Below, piece after piece: positions 18,882-28,300 of a DNA stretch of 64,000 nucleotides. The translations under genes were made by a program, and so were the position numbers. The stretch's first letter is position 1. Every line of letters starts with the position of its first letter. The stretch is from Nitrospiraceae bacterium (lineage in GTDB: Bacteria; Nitrospirota; Nitrospiria; Nitrospirales; Nitrospiraceae): contig JAHBWI010000001.1 of the NCBI GenBank assembly GCA_019637075.1, positions 682,001 to 746,000 of the forward strand. The letters are read 5' to 3'. Under the pieces are notes generated by a model. The model had not been told where the DNA came from and did no database searches. It saw nothing but the letters and a program-made list of their open reading frames with translations.

Positions 18882-18910
18882 TTGACACCCGCTTGAACGG
18901 TGTGTTACCT
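18882..18910 (+). promoter_or_regulatory. Possible promoter before the 70-aa gene
   Basis: TTGACA (18882-18887), 17 nt, TTACCT (18905-18910). The -35 is perfect and the -10 poor. It lies 43 nt before ATG 18953. Confidence 0.3.
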
Positions 18911-18952
18911 GTACATGTTGCACGCCCCGACTCTTCAAATGGAGCATTGAGT

Positions 18953-19165
18953 ATGGCTGATACCACTGCCCTCTATGCGATTCGCTTCCCGGACGGCTCG
19001 GTCAGCTTGTATATCGACGAGGAATACGCGACGGAACGCGGGGTCGACCCGGCGAAGCTGGTCCGCGTCGAGATTCCCCGCGAGTTGTTCATCAGCGGGA
19101 CGATTGAGCAGGTCCGCGAGTATGTCGCGGTCTACCTCGAAAACAGTCCCCAAGGCACAGCCTAG
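18953..19165 (+). CDS. Small conserved-looking protein, unknown
   Basis: 70 residues starting MADTTALYAIRFPDG, with GGAG 8 nt before ATG 18953. The sequence is acidic and compact, with predicted beta-beta-alpha elements (YAIRFPDGSVSLYID, then IEQVREYVAVYLE). No family recognised. It ends 36 nt before the 386-aa gene on the same strand; the two are probably cotranscribed. Confidence 0.6.
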   Translation: MADTTALYAIRFPDGSVSLYIDEEYATERGVDPAKLVRVEIPRELFISGTIEQVREYVAVYLENSPQGTA

Positions 19166-19201
19166 CGCCGGTTCTGGCACGTTACAGGAAAGGTCTTCAC
19201 G

Positions 19202-20362
19202 ATGCCGTCCCTCCTGACAGAATCACACATCAACTCGGTCCTCGACAGCTTTCCAATTCAAGGCCGTATCATGCTGAAGCTGTTGCTGCTGCAGCATTAT
19301 GACTTGACCGAGGAAGACATCAATTACATCGCGCTTGATCGACCGGACCCGCGCTGCGTCTCCGGGACCAAACCGACCAATCTGGTGATCACGCAGGATA
19401 CGCTCAATGGTGTCCACAGCCGCCGCGATGAATATCGCCGCCGCGTTCGCCTGCGACGGGAGCGACTGTGGCTTCAGATGGAGTGCCTGAAGCGGATGTC
19501 GGCCTTGGCCGACGGTATGGTGGCAGCCGCTATCCACTTGCTGCAGACTAAGTTCCAAGCCACGCCGGAATCAATCGCGGCCCTCAAGCAGCAGGCCCGG
19601 ACTGCCGTGCCCAAACCTATGATCCGTATGCTGGAGCGCCGCTGGGAAGAGAATGACATCACGGCGGAGGCCTATCAGGAAGCCAGGCTCGGCATTGAAC
19701 TCCAGACGCAACTCCGCCTGGTCGAGAAGTATCGGAAGCGCTTCGAGCTCTCGGAACGCGAATGGAAGACCGTGAACGCCTCTCCCTTGCAGGACCACGA
19801 GATCGGCCACATTTGGGGTATTCCGGCCGGCAGTTTGGCCGCAAGGAAGGTAAAGTATCTTCACCAATACATGCAGGCCCTACAAAAGGCACTGCAGGCG
19901 ACCGCTCCGGCCGCTACTCCCGGGAGCGCTCCGCTCGATTTGTGGAAAGAAACGCTGGCCGTGCTCGGCGAACGCCCGGTGGAACGTTCGATCGCATCGT
20001 ATGACGGATTGGAGCGCACTGAAGAAGCGCTGCTCGAGAAGCTGCAGGCTTTTGCGTGGGGGACGCTGACGGAAGACCTCGAAGCCAAATTCTGGCTCTC
20101 GCTGGTCCATGGTGCGAGTTCGAACGCCGTCCACTCGGAACCGACCCGATCCGTATTCGGACTCCAACGGTTGTTGGCTGTCCTCTCCGACATTGATACC
20201 AGCCAAGAGGCGATTCAACAGGAAATGCTCGTCAGGACGACTCCGGCCTCGAAGGACGATCCTGCACTACTCGAAGGGCAGGCGCAGGCGGCACCGGTCA
20301 TCTCCGAACTCCAACAGCATATCCTCAACAGCTTCCACGGCGAAGACCGCGGCGATCGCTAG
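19202..20362 (+). CDS. Alpha-helical cytosolic protein, unknown
   Basis: 386 residues with no signal peptide and no membrane segment. It is largely helical, with a basic stretch (residues about 73-90, RRDEYRRRVRLRRERLW) and several charged helices. AGGAAAGG lies about 9 nt before the ATG. I recognise no domain. The basic region might touch nucleic acid, but that is only a guess. A terminator follows. Confidence 0.6.
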   Translation: MPSLLTESHINSVLDSFPIQGRIMLKLLLLQHYDLTEEDINYIALDRPDPRCVSGTKPTNLVITQDTLNGVHSRRDEYRRRVRLRRERLWLQMECLKRMSALADGMVAAAIHLLQTKFQATPESIAALKQQARTAVPKPMIRMLERRWEENDITAEAYQEARLGIELQTQLRLVEKYRKRFELSEREWKTVNASPLQDHEIGHIWGIPAGSLAARKVKYLHQYMQALQKALQATAPAATPGSAPLDLWKETLAVLGERPVERSIASYDGLERTEEALLEKLQAFAWGTLTEDLEAKFWLSLVHGASSNAVHSEPTRSVFGLQRLLAVLSDIDTSQEAIQQEMLVRTTPASKDDPALLEGQAQAAPVISELQQHILNSFHGEDRGDR

Positions 20363-20375
20363 CCAAGTCCCTGCA

Positions 20376-20424
20376 GTCTCGAACAAAAATGTTCGAGACC
20401 GCAACATTGGCGGCTGGTTTTTTT
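20376..20424 (+). terminator. Terminator region after the 386-aa gene
   Basis: A perfect 9-bp stem GTCTCGAAC/GTTCGAGAC (20376-20399, loop AAAAAT) is followed by a small CCGC/GCGG stem (20399-20413) and a run of seven T (20418-20424). The T-run makes termination here likely. Confidence 0.6.
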
Positions 20425-20435
20425 CCCGCTGCGAC

Positions 20436-20464
20436 TTCTCACAGTCATGTCGATTCGGTATAAT
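20436..20464 (+). promoter_or_regulatory. Sigma70-type promoter for the OB-fold protein
   Basis: TTCTCA (20436-20441), 17-nt spacer, perfect TATAAT (20459-20464). The predicted start near 20471 gives a leader of about 33 nt containing AAGGAGG before ATG 20504. Confidence 0.65.
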
Positions 20465-20503
20465 TTCACCATCCTGTTTCCTCCACGCTCAAGGAGGCTG
20501 CCC

Positions 20504-20908
20504 ATGGGAACCAGACCGGCATTGTCCCTACTCGTGCTCGCCACCGTCGCCATCTTATGCGGATCGCCGCTGGTCCTTTCAGCTGCGTCCATGGTGGAAG
20601 TGACGGAGTTGCTCGCCCACCCCGACCACTATGACCACCAAGTCGTTACGGTCAGCGGCAAGGTCAGCAATTTTCAACTGGCGACGAATCGGGATGGTCG
20701 ACCGGCCTTCGGATTCCTTCTGCAGGATCCCGCCGGTACGGTGAAAGTCGTGGGGCTCGGCAAGGCGGAAGTTCGCGAGGGCGATTACGTGGTCGTCGAA
20801 GGGATCTTCAGCCGACTCCGGCAAGCAGGCCGGGCAATCGTCTATAACGAAATCAAGGCGAGTTCGGTCCAGTCCATGACGCAGGTGAACCCGGACTTGG
20901 TCGGCTAA
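20504..20908 (+). CDS. Exported OB-fold (tRNA_anti-like) protein
   Basis: 134 residues from ATG 20504, chosen for AAGGAGG at 20491-20497. A signal peptide (LSLLVLATVAILCGSPLVLSA) precedes an OB-fold: VTELLAHPDHYDHQVVTVSG, a GFLLQDPAGTVKVVG strand pair, and GDYVVVEGIF. Periplasmic OB-fold proteins of this kind are widespread with mostly unknown ligands. It has its own promoter. It converges on the SlyD gene, the two stops overlapping by 4 nt. Confidence 0.75.
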   Translation: MGTRPALSLLVLATVAILCGSPLVLSAASMVEVTELLAHPDHYDHQVVTVSGKVSNFQLATNRDGRPAFGFLLQDPAGTVKVVGLGKAEVREGDYVVVEGIFSRLRQAGRAIVYNEIKASSVQSMTQVNPDLVG

Positions 20909-21360
20909 ACCGCCGCACCCCGGGCCGCCTCCTCTGCGCTTCGGATATCCACGACCGTCACCTCGAAGTAGAGGGTTTTTCCTGCCAATGGATGGTTGAG
21001 ATCCAGCACGATCGTATCGGATTTGATCTCAGCCACGTAGGGAAACACAGCTCGACCGTCCGGTGCTTTGGCCTCAAGCTTCGCTCCCACGCGGCGGGCG
21101 TCCTCAGGCACTCGTGCCTTCTGGACTTCGAAGAATCCTTCCGGATGACTCTCACCGTATCCTTCCGATGGTGATACGACGATGACGCGCGTGGCCCCCT
21201 TCGCCATGCCGTCCAATCCCGCCTCAAGCCCGCGCAGAATTTCGTCCTGCCCATGCGTATACATCAGTGGGGTCTCACCGACCGTGCTGTCGACGACCCG
21301 TTCGTCCTCCAACCGCAACGTATAGTCGACTGACACGACGGCACCTTTCGAGACAATCAT
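20905..21360 (-). CDS. FKBP-type peptidyl-prolyl isomerase, SlyD-like
   Basis: 151 residues. The order of elements is SlyD-like: VSVDYTLRLEDERVVDS, PLMYTHGQDEILRGLEAGLDGM, an inserted chaperone flap containing SPSEGYGESHPEGFFEV, then LDLNHPLAGKTLYFEVTVVDI. It lacks the His/Cys-rich metal-binding tail of E. coli SlyD. A cytosolic folding helper. Confidence 0.92.
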   Translation of the reverse strand: MIVSKGAVVSVDYTLRLEDERVVDSTVGETPLMYTHGQDEILRGLEAGLDGMAKGATRVIVVSPSEGYGESHPEGFFEVQKARVPEDARRVGAKLEAKAPDGRAVFPYVAEIKSDTIVLDLNHPLAGKTLYFEVTVVDIRSAEEAARGAAV

Positions 21361-21587
21361 CTGCGACCTCCTTGAAGCTCAGGCGTGCTGGCAGACCGTG
21401 CCGCGGAATCGCTACGAAGCATGATCCGCCGGGAGCTGCGCACCTCCGTCACCGTACCATAGGGTCTCCATGTGGTCATGGAAATAGCAACAACCCGCGA
21501 CGCATCGCACGGAAATACGAAACACAGCTTGCGAAGCATGATGGGCTGAGAGACCAGAGGAGGCGAGCGTGGCGAAGACGCTCGCCT

Positions 21588-22154
21588 TCACCAGTAGCGG
21601 AAGGGACCGGAGTCAAGATGCACGAATCGACCGCGCGGATAATAACCGACGCCCCCGCAGCCGAGGCGCATCGCCGCATCGCGAACCATCCGCAGCGGCA
21701 CTCCGGGAATTTGCAGATCCACGGCCTGTCCAAGAACATGGTAACTGTTCCGCACCGCCTTGGTGCCCCTGCGAATCAGTTCTTCGTTATACGCGGGCGA
21801 CCGATAGCCTGAGACGATCAGCAGCTCGCGTGAACGGCCCACGCGTTTCTGCACCAGGTTCATGAACTCGATCACCTGCACGTCCATCATCATGGATTCA
21901 TTCGTGTGATGACAACGCAACAGGTAGTTGAGATCATTGAGGGCCTCCTGATCATACGTCCCTGTATCGGTTCGATAGGTCACCGACAGCCGCTCGTCGG
22001 TGTGCAGGTTGTAGAGATTCAGCCGTCCTTCCGGCAACGCGCGCGCGGAAGCGATGGAGGGAAACACCAAGCGGCTCAGCCATAAAGCAAAACCGGCTCC
22101 GGCCGTCTGCAACACACGGCGTCTGGTCCATGCGGACTGTTCGTCGAATACCAC
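21588..22154 (-). CDS. Tat-exported M15-like (DUF882) peptidase
   Basis: 188 residues from GTG 22154, chosen because AGGAG lies 5 nt upstream; an ATG 20 codons earlier has no ribosome binding site. The twin-arginine signal is TRRRVLQTAGAGFALWLSRL. The peptidase M15A domain retains its zinc ligands in SYHVLGQAVDL (His and Asp) and FVHLD (His). Related YcbK/DUF882 proteins act in the periplasm on peptidoglycan. The gene is monocistronic. Confidence 0.85.
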   Translation of the reverse strand: MVFDEQSAWTRRRVLQTAGAGFALWLSRLVFPSIASARALPEGRLNLYNLHTDERLSVTYRTDTGTYDQEALNDLNYLLRCHHTNESMMMDVQVIEFMNLVQKRVGRSRELLIVSGYRSPAYNEELIRRGTKAVRNSYHVLGQAVDLQIPGVPLRMVRDAAMRLGCGGVGYYPRGRFVHLDSGPFRYW

Positions 22155-22316
22155 CGTTGCTCCTGTGGGGAATTCGTTGGGACGTATGCGGTTGGACTCT
22201 GCAGTTCTTAGCAAATGCCGAGCACGCGGTCAATCCTTTCCGGGAATTTTCTTCTTGTCCTCCGATTCTTGCTTCTCTCACCCCGTGTCGGCATGAGAGC
22301 CGAAGCAGATGACAAC

Positions 22317-22346
22317 GAAGCCCTGCGAGTTTCCTCGCAGGGCTTC
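22317..22346 (-). terminator. Terminator hairpin after the NtrC-like gene
   Basis: A perfect 13-bp stem (GAAGCCCTGCGAG/CTCGCAGGGCTTC) encloses a GAAA tetraloop as read on the minus strand, 31 nt beyond the stop at 22377. T-poor downstream, but very stable. Confidence 0.65.
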
Positions 22347-22376
22347 AATCCGATAGAAACCGGGGCGCTACGTATG

Positions 22377-23789
22377 TCAGTGATCCGACATCACGGCCTG
22401 CTCGGGCCCGGCAGGCATCCGCAAAGAGTCCGGTGTACGATCCATGCCGTATTGCCGCAAGCGTCGGTAGAGTGTGGATCGGCTGATGCCCAACTCTTGC
22501 GCCGCGCGGCTCAAATTTCCATGCGACAGCGTAAACGCCTTCACGATCAGTTCGGTTTCAATGCGTTGTTGATTGACCTTGAGCGAGATCGACTCGTAAT
22601 CCGACGACGGCGACTCGACCGGTAACGCCAAGTCCGCCGGTGTCAGTTGCGAACCTTCCGCCATCAGCACGCCACGCCAGACGCTGTTCGAGAGTTCCCG
22701 CACATTGCCGGGCCAGCTGTACGCGCGCAAGGCCTCCACGGCTTCCTGGGTGAACCCCAGCACGCGCTTCTGGTGGTGCGCGGCCGCTTGCCGGAGAAAT
22801 ACCGTCGCCAGCAACATGATATCGCCCCCACGCTCACGCAAGGGCGGCAGATTGATGTGTACGACGGCAAGACTGTAATAGAGATCCTCGCGAAACGCCC
22901 CCTGCTCGATCGACTCCTTCAGATCACCTTTCGTCGCGGCAATGATCCGCACATCGAGCTCGATACGGCGATGTCCCGCCGCACGTTCAAAAGCGCGCTC
23001 CTGCAAAAAGCGCAGCAGCTTGATCTGCAAAGCCACAGGCAGCTCTCCGACTTCATCCAGGAACAGCGTGCCTCCCTGAGCCTGATCGAACTTCCCCGCC
23101 TGTTCGATCGACAGGCCCCCCGGCACCCCACGTTCGATGCCGAACAGTTCCGCTTCGAGCAGGTTTTCGGGAATGGCGCTGCAGTCGATGGCGACGAAGG
23201 GGCCTGCCGCCCGGCGGCTACGGGCATGAATCGCACGAGCCGTGAGTTCCTTCCCTGTTCCGTTCTCTCCACTGATCAGCAGGGGAACATCGGACGAAGA
23301 AACCTTCCGGATCGCGTCAAAAATCTTGTTGATGTTCTGGCTAGCCCCGACCATGCCTGGGATATCCTCACACATGGGAGCGACGGCGGCCTGGGCGGAT
23401 TCCTGCTCCAGCCCCGACATCCAGAGCGCACGCCTCAATACGGCCCGAAGCAATTCCGGGTCGAACGGCTTCATGATGACATCGAACGCCCCGGTGCGGG
23501 CGGCACTGGCCGCCACCTGCCGGTCGGATGGACCGACGCACACCACGGTCTTCACGGTCTCATCGAGTTGCCGAATTTCCTGCAGGAGCCGAAGCGCTTC
23601 ATCCTGGTCCGCCTGGGTCGTGCGATCGAGGTTGAGCACGACAACCGAGGGCGCGTGGGCTTGCAGAGACTCCGGTACCGCAGTGCTCCGATCGGCCGTC
23701 ATGACCTCACACGACTCTCCGACCGCCGTACGAATGATCTGCGCAATAGGCGCGCGGTCTTCAATGAGCAAGAGTTTCGTTTTCGGCAC
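22377..23789 (-). CDS. NtrC-type regulator with degenerate receiver, no GAFTGA
   Basis: 470 residues with three domains. The receiver (1-120) has Asn53 where the phospho-acceptor Asp is expected (VVVLNLDRT). The AAA+ domain has Walker A GENGTGKE and Walker B GGTLFLDEVGE. The Fis-type HTH reads NLSRAAQELGISRSTLYRRL. The sigma54-contacting GAFTGA loop is replaced by RGVPGGLS; the codons confirm this reading. The protein probably cannot activate sigma54 polymerase in the usual way and may act as a DNA-binding modulator. A canonical paralog is at 60967-62307. Confidence 0.88.
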   Translation of the reverse strand: MPKTKLLLIEDRAPIAQIIRTAVGESCEVMTADRSTAVPESLQAHAPSVVVLNLDRTTQADQDEALRLLQEIRQLDETVKTVVCVGPSDRQVAASAARTGAFDVIMKPFDPELLRAVLRRALWMSGLEQESAQAAVAPMCEDIPGMVGASQNINKIFDAIRKVSSSDVPLLISGENGTGKELTARAIHARSRRAAGPFVAIDCSAIPENLLEAELFGIERGVPGGLSIEQAGKFDQAQGGTLFLDEVGELPVALQIKLLRFLQERAFERAAGHRRIELDVRIIAATKGDLKESIEQGAFREDLYYSLAVVHINLPPLRERGGDIMLLATVFLRQAAAHHQKRVLGFTQEAVEALRAYSWPGNVRELSNSVWRGVLMAEGSQLTPADLALPVESPSSDYESISLKVNQQRIETELIVKAFTLSHGNLSRAAQELGISRSTLYRRLRQYGMDRTPDSLRMPAGPEQAVMSDH

Positions 23790-23883
23790 GATGAGCCTCC
23801 CTTCGGCTTCAGGTGAGAATCAGATCCATTCGCGCGGCACGCGAGTCACGAACGCGCGAAGCTTCGGGTCGCCTGGTTCGCCG

Positions 23884-24276
23884 CTACGAAGGTGCGGCGT
23901 CCGGTTCGAGGGACCGGCACATGAACACGTCGGCCCCGAAGGCGCGGGCGAGCACGGAAAGGTCGGGCTCTATCGCATACCCCGTCGTGGCGCTGACCAT
24001 CGCGATGATGGGGACCTCGGGGCAGACGAGACGAAGATGTGGGAGCGCAGGGGGAACGGTCGGTGTCTCGGGCGGCAGACCAAGCACGATCACATCGGGG
24101 CGAAGTTCCCGCAGTTCCTCCTCTACCAACCGATCGGCTGACGTCACCGCTGCCTGGTACCCGCGCAACGCAAACCAATCGGCGCATCGATATCCCTCGG
24201 TCAAATCATCATGGACCACCGCCACCGTTTGGCGGCGGCTGAACGTGATCGGTGGGCGAATTGACCGTGGCTGCAT
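23884..24276 (-). CDS. Degenerate stand-alone receiver-like protein
   Basis: 130 residues with the beta-alpha pattern of a CheY receiver: VAVVHDD (acidic pocket), then RPDVIVLGLP where Gly66 occupies the phospho-acceptor position, then PIIAMVSATTGYAI. No output domain. Phosphorylation is therefore unlikely. It lies 94 nt upstream of the NtrC-like gene on the same strand and may be a partner of it. Confidence 0.6.
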   Translation of the reverse strand: MQPRSIRPPITFSRRQTVAVVHDDLTEGYRCADWFALRGYQAAVTSADRLVEEELRELRPDVIVLGLPPETPTVPPALPHLRLVCPEVPIIAMVSATTGYAIEPDLSVLARAFGADVFMCRSLEPDAAPS

Positions 24277-24288
24277 CAGAGACTCTGT

Positions 24289-24546
24289 TTAGGAACCGGA
24301 TCGTGGATCGGACTGCTCCACCGTCAGGCGCTTCAATTGCTCTTCCATATGCGCACCCCACCAGCCAAAGTCTTGCAGCATGGCCGCCTCGAACACTGTC
24401 AGGCGGGCTACCGCAATGGGCCAGCGGCGAGAATACGCCATCGACCGTGATGGCGGCATCGTGGAATCGGTGACAGCGCGACCATGGGAGACTTGGAAGA
24501 CCTCGAGCAACGACGAGGCGCTCGAAGGCCAAAGCATATGCTGCAT
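24289..24546 (-). CDS. Possible small protein, unknown
   Basis: 85 residues in a frame that fills the gap between the receiver-like and NarL-type genes. The second half (RRWPIAVARLTVFEAAMLQDFGWWGAHMEEQLKRL) has protein-like composition. No good Shine-Dalgarno precedes any of the in-frame ATGs, so both the gene and its start are uncertain. Confidence 0.3.
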   Translation of the reverse strand: MQHMLWPSSASSLLEVFQVSHGRAVTDSTMPPSRSMAYSRRWPIAVARLTVFEAAMLQDFGWWGAHMEEQLKRLTVEQSDPRSGS

Positions 24547-24617
24547 ATTGGAAACGTACTGACTATGAGGGGGGATAGCTATCGGAAGAGGTTGGATTCT
24601 ACTGTCGCAATTTACTA

Positions 24618-24655
24618 CAGCCGGTTGTCATCGTTTTAGCGACGACAACCGGCTG
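24618..24655 (-). terminator. Terminator hairpin after the NarL-type regulator
   Basis: A 12-bp perfect stem (CAGCCGGTTGTC/GACAACCGGCTG) with a further inner TCG/CGA pair begins 12 nt past the stop at 24668. It would end the kinase-regulator transcript. Confidence 0.65.
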
Positions 24656-24667
24656 AGACGCCGGCAT

Positions 24668-25327
24668 CTACACAACTAACCCATGCTGCATGGCATAGCG
24701 GGTCAGTTCGGCATTGTTCTTGAGATTCATCTTGTCGAGGATTCTCGCCCGATAGGTGCTGATCGTCGTCACGCTCAGATGGACCTCCTCCGCAATATCG
24801 CTCACGGTCTTCCCGGAGGCGATCAAACACAGCACCTCGTACTCGCGGTCAGAGAGCCGCTCGTGCGGCATCTTATCGACGCCGGTCCGCACGGTCATGG
24901 CCAGCGCCTCGCCGACCGACGCGCTGACATACTGCCCCCCTGCCATCACTTTCTTCGCAGCCTGCACCAATTCTTCCGGTGCACTGGCTTTGGTCAAGTA
25001 CCCCGCCGCCCCGGCCTTGAACATTCGAATCGCATATTGATCCTCCGGATGCATGCTGAGAATCAGGACCGGCAACGCCGGCGCCAACTGCTTCAACTCC
25101 TTCAGCACCTCAGGCCCGCTGCGCCCCGGCATGCTGATATCCATCACGACCAAGTCGTACTTCGCCTCGCGGACATGGTCGAGCATTTCCTGCGCATTGC
25201 CGCATTCCGCCATCCTCGCGCCTTCGAAGCCTTCTTCAAGAATATCTTTCACCCCGCGACGAAACGAGGGATGATCATCTACCACCAAAATCCGGACTGC
25301 GGCGGTCGATCCCATTGTTGCGGACAT
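24668..25327 (-). CDS. NarL/FixJ-type response regulator
   Basis: 219 residues. The intact receiver has VDDHPSFRRGV, phospho-acceptor Asp in DLVVMDISMPG and switch Lys in GYLTKASAPEEL. The LuxR-type HTH reads LSDREYEVLCLIASGKTVSD followed by IAEEVHLSVTTISTYRARIL. It begins 17 nt after the multi-PAS kinase, with GGGAGG before the ATG, so it is that kinase's cognate DNA-binding partner. Confidence 0.93.
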   Translation of the reverse strand: MSATMGSTAAVRILVVDDHPSFRRGVKDILEEGFEGARMAECGNAQEMLDHVREAKYDLVVMDISMPGRSGPEVLKELKQLAPALPVLILSMHPEDQYAIRMFKAGAAGYLTKASAPEELVQAAKKVMAGGQYVSASVGEALAMTVRTGVDKMPHERLSDREYEVLCLIASGKTVSDIAEEVHLSVTTISTYRARILDKMNLKNNAELTRYAMQHGLVV

Positions 25328-25344
25328 ATGTTCGCCTCCCTTCT

Positions 25345-28300
25345 CTACCGTGGTAATCGGAGCGCGATCGTCGTCCCCTCGCCTTCGCGGGAATCGATGT
25401 GGACGTCGCCTCCGAGGAGACTCGCCCGTTCGCGCATCCCCAACAGCCCGAACGATTTGGTATCCACGAGCCGGTCAGGCGGAATCCCGCGTCCGTTGTC
25501 CTGCACCTGCAGCAGAACCGACGTGCCGAGATCTTCCAGACGCACGTCAACCGCCGTAGCCTGCGCATGCCGGGCGACGTTGGTCATTGCTTCCTGACAA
25601 ATCCTAAATACCGCCGTCGCGTGTTCCGGGTCAACCCGCAAGTCCTCATGGCTCACCATACATCGGCACGTGATGCCGGTCCTCCGTTGGAAATCTCGGC
25701 ACTGCCACTCAATCGCCGCCACAAGCCCCAGATCGTCCAACACGCCTGGACGCAGCTCGGCGACGATTCGCTGGACCGACGCAATCGTGGCATCCACTTG
25801 CTCCTTCATGCCTTTGATTCGCTCATCCACTTTGCCCCGTTCGGCCGCTCCGAGACGTTCCCCCAGCAGACCGCCAAGGCGAGAAATATCGATTTTCAGA
25901 CAAGTCAGGCCGACGCCCAATTCATCATGCAATTCACGTGCGATCCGCCCTCGCTCCTCCTCGCGAATCCCTTCCAAGCGCCGCGAGAGCTTTCGCAGCC
26001 GACGAAGCGAATCTTGGAGCTGGGCTTCCGCACGTTTTCGTTCAGTCGTGTCCTTGAACACCACCACCGCTCCAACGATCTCGCCGCGTTCCCGGATGGG
26101 AGCGCTCACATATTCAACCGGGAAATTTGTGCCGTCCTTGCGCCAGAACACGTCGTCTTCGTTGTACCGAGTCTGCCCTGTCTCGGTTGTTTCACGGATG
26201 AGACACAAAGCCTGCGGAACCGGCATCCCGGCCTGGTCCGTGTGGTGCACCAGCGCATGCATGGGCTTGCCGATGAGTTCGTCCGGCTCGAAACCGAACA
26301 TTTTGGCGGCGGCAGGGTTGACGAACGTCGTGCGTCCTTCGCGATCCACGCCGTAAATTCCTTCGCCGGCTGAATTCAGCACGACTTGATGATGACGGTG
26401 CAGACGATCCAACTCCTCTTCCGCCAAACGCCGTTCGGTGATATCGCGGATGATCACCGTGAAAAACAGATCGGCTTTGCCCTTCCATGCGGCCAGGCTC
26501 AACTCCAGCGGAAATTCGATTCCGTCTTTCCGTCGTCCGACCAATTCCAAAGTGCTGCTCGTCATAATGAGCCGCTCGACCAGCCTCGCGCGCTGCACGT
26601 TCCACTCGAGCACCTCGTGGTAGCGCTCCGGGATGATCGTCATGACCGGTTGACCGATCATCTCCTCGGCGGAATACCCGAAGGTCGCCTCGGCGCCCTT
26701 GTTCCAGAACGCCACCTTCATGAGGGCATTGACGAGGACGATCGCATCCTTGGTGGACTGCACGATCGATCGCAGTCGCTCCTCACTGTCACGCAGCGCA
26801 TCCTCGATGCGACGCCGCTCGGTCACGTCTCGAAGAATCCCCAACACCCCGACGACCCGCCCCTGCTGCACCTGCGGGGACCCGACGAATTCTCCGGTGA
26901 CGTAGCCGCCCTGTTTCATGCTGACCTGCATCGAACAGGTGAGCGGGACGCCACGTTCGAGAATCGCCTGCAGAACGTCCTGACAAAAGCCGACGTCGTC
27001 GGGATGCAGCAGCGAGGCCAGCGGTTCCCCGACCCACTGCGAACGGGACCAGTTCGTCACGGTTTCAAAAGCCGGATTGAGCGAGGTCAGCACCCCGTCA
27101 GACGAGACAGTGAAAATGATGTCTCTGGCGCCCTCGACGAGGCTGCGGAATCGATGCTCGGATTCATATAGGGCGTCTTGTGCACGCTTGAGCCAGGTGA
27201 TGTCATGGAAGACCGCCACGTTGCCGCGGAGGACGCCGTCGTCACCTTTGATCGGCCTGGTGGTCACGCTGACCCAGCGGCCGCGGGGGTCATCCGTCCG
27301 CCGGAGATAAATCTCCGCCCAGTCGACCTTGTCGCCCCGCATGGGGCGCGAGAGCGGCCACGTCTGCGGAGATAGAGGGGTGACCGTGTCGGCTTGAAGA
27401 AACCCATAGCGTTCCGGCCACTCCGACGGAGGTACCGCGCCGGGCGGTCCGCCGAGGATACTTTCGAGCGCCGGGTTGGCCAACACGAATCGGCCTTCTT
27501 CATCCGTCACAACCACGCCGTCGCCCATACTCCGCAGAATCGAATTGACGATGCGCGTCTGCTCACGCAATGCCCCTTCCGCTCGTTCGAGCGCGTGGGC
27601 CCGGTCTCGTAAGGCTTCCTGCGCCTGCGCCATCCCGACCGACTGCATGCGCACTGCATCTTCGTAAACCGTCAGCAGTTGCTCCGCCACAACCGTTCGC
27701 GACTGATGCCGCGCCGCGTCGCGGAGCAGCCCGGTCGCGCCTTCTCCGACACCCCGAGCTAATTCCGAGTCCGGCGGACCGGTCTCATCGAAGGCGAGAA
27801 AGGATGACTTGGCGCTCAGCGCCAGCGAACGGAAGAGTTTGGCCGTTTCGCGAGGAATCGGGATTCGCGAAAACAAGATCACGGCGAACAGGTCACGCGA
27901 GGGGAGCAGCCCTCCGAAGCATAGGACTGACTTGACTCCATACTTATGAACAAACCCCTCTTGCACGGGCACATAGGGACTGCCCACCGCATCGGGAACA
28001 TAAAATACGTTGTAGGACTTTTCCGCAAGATCGACCAGCCACCCGCCCTGTGCATCGACGGAGGAATCGAGCGACACCCCGAATTGCTGCAGCAGCTGCG
28101 AAAACATCGGAAACTGCTTCACGAACTCAGCGCTCACCATCGGAATGGCCCGATAGCGAGACGAGGCCTCGACGCGATTCCAATCCGGCTCCTGGCCGGC
28201 CGTGGCCAAGAGGGTAAAGCACTTCAGTTCGGGGAACGGCGCGATTCCGCCAAGGCGCTCGCGCGCAATGCGTTGGGTATCCGGATCGAGATGCTTGAAC

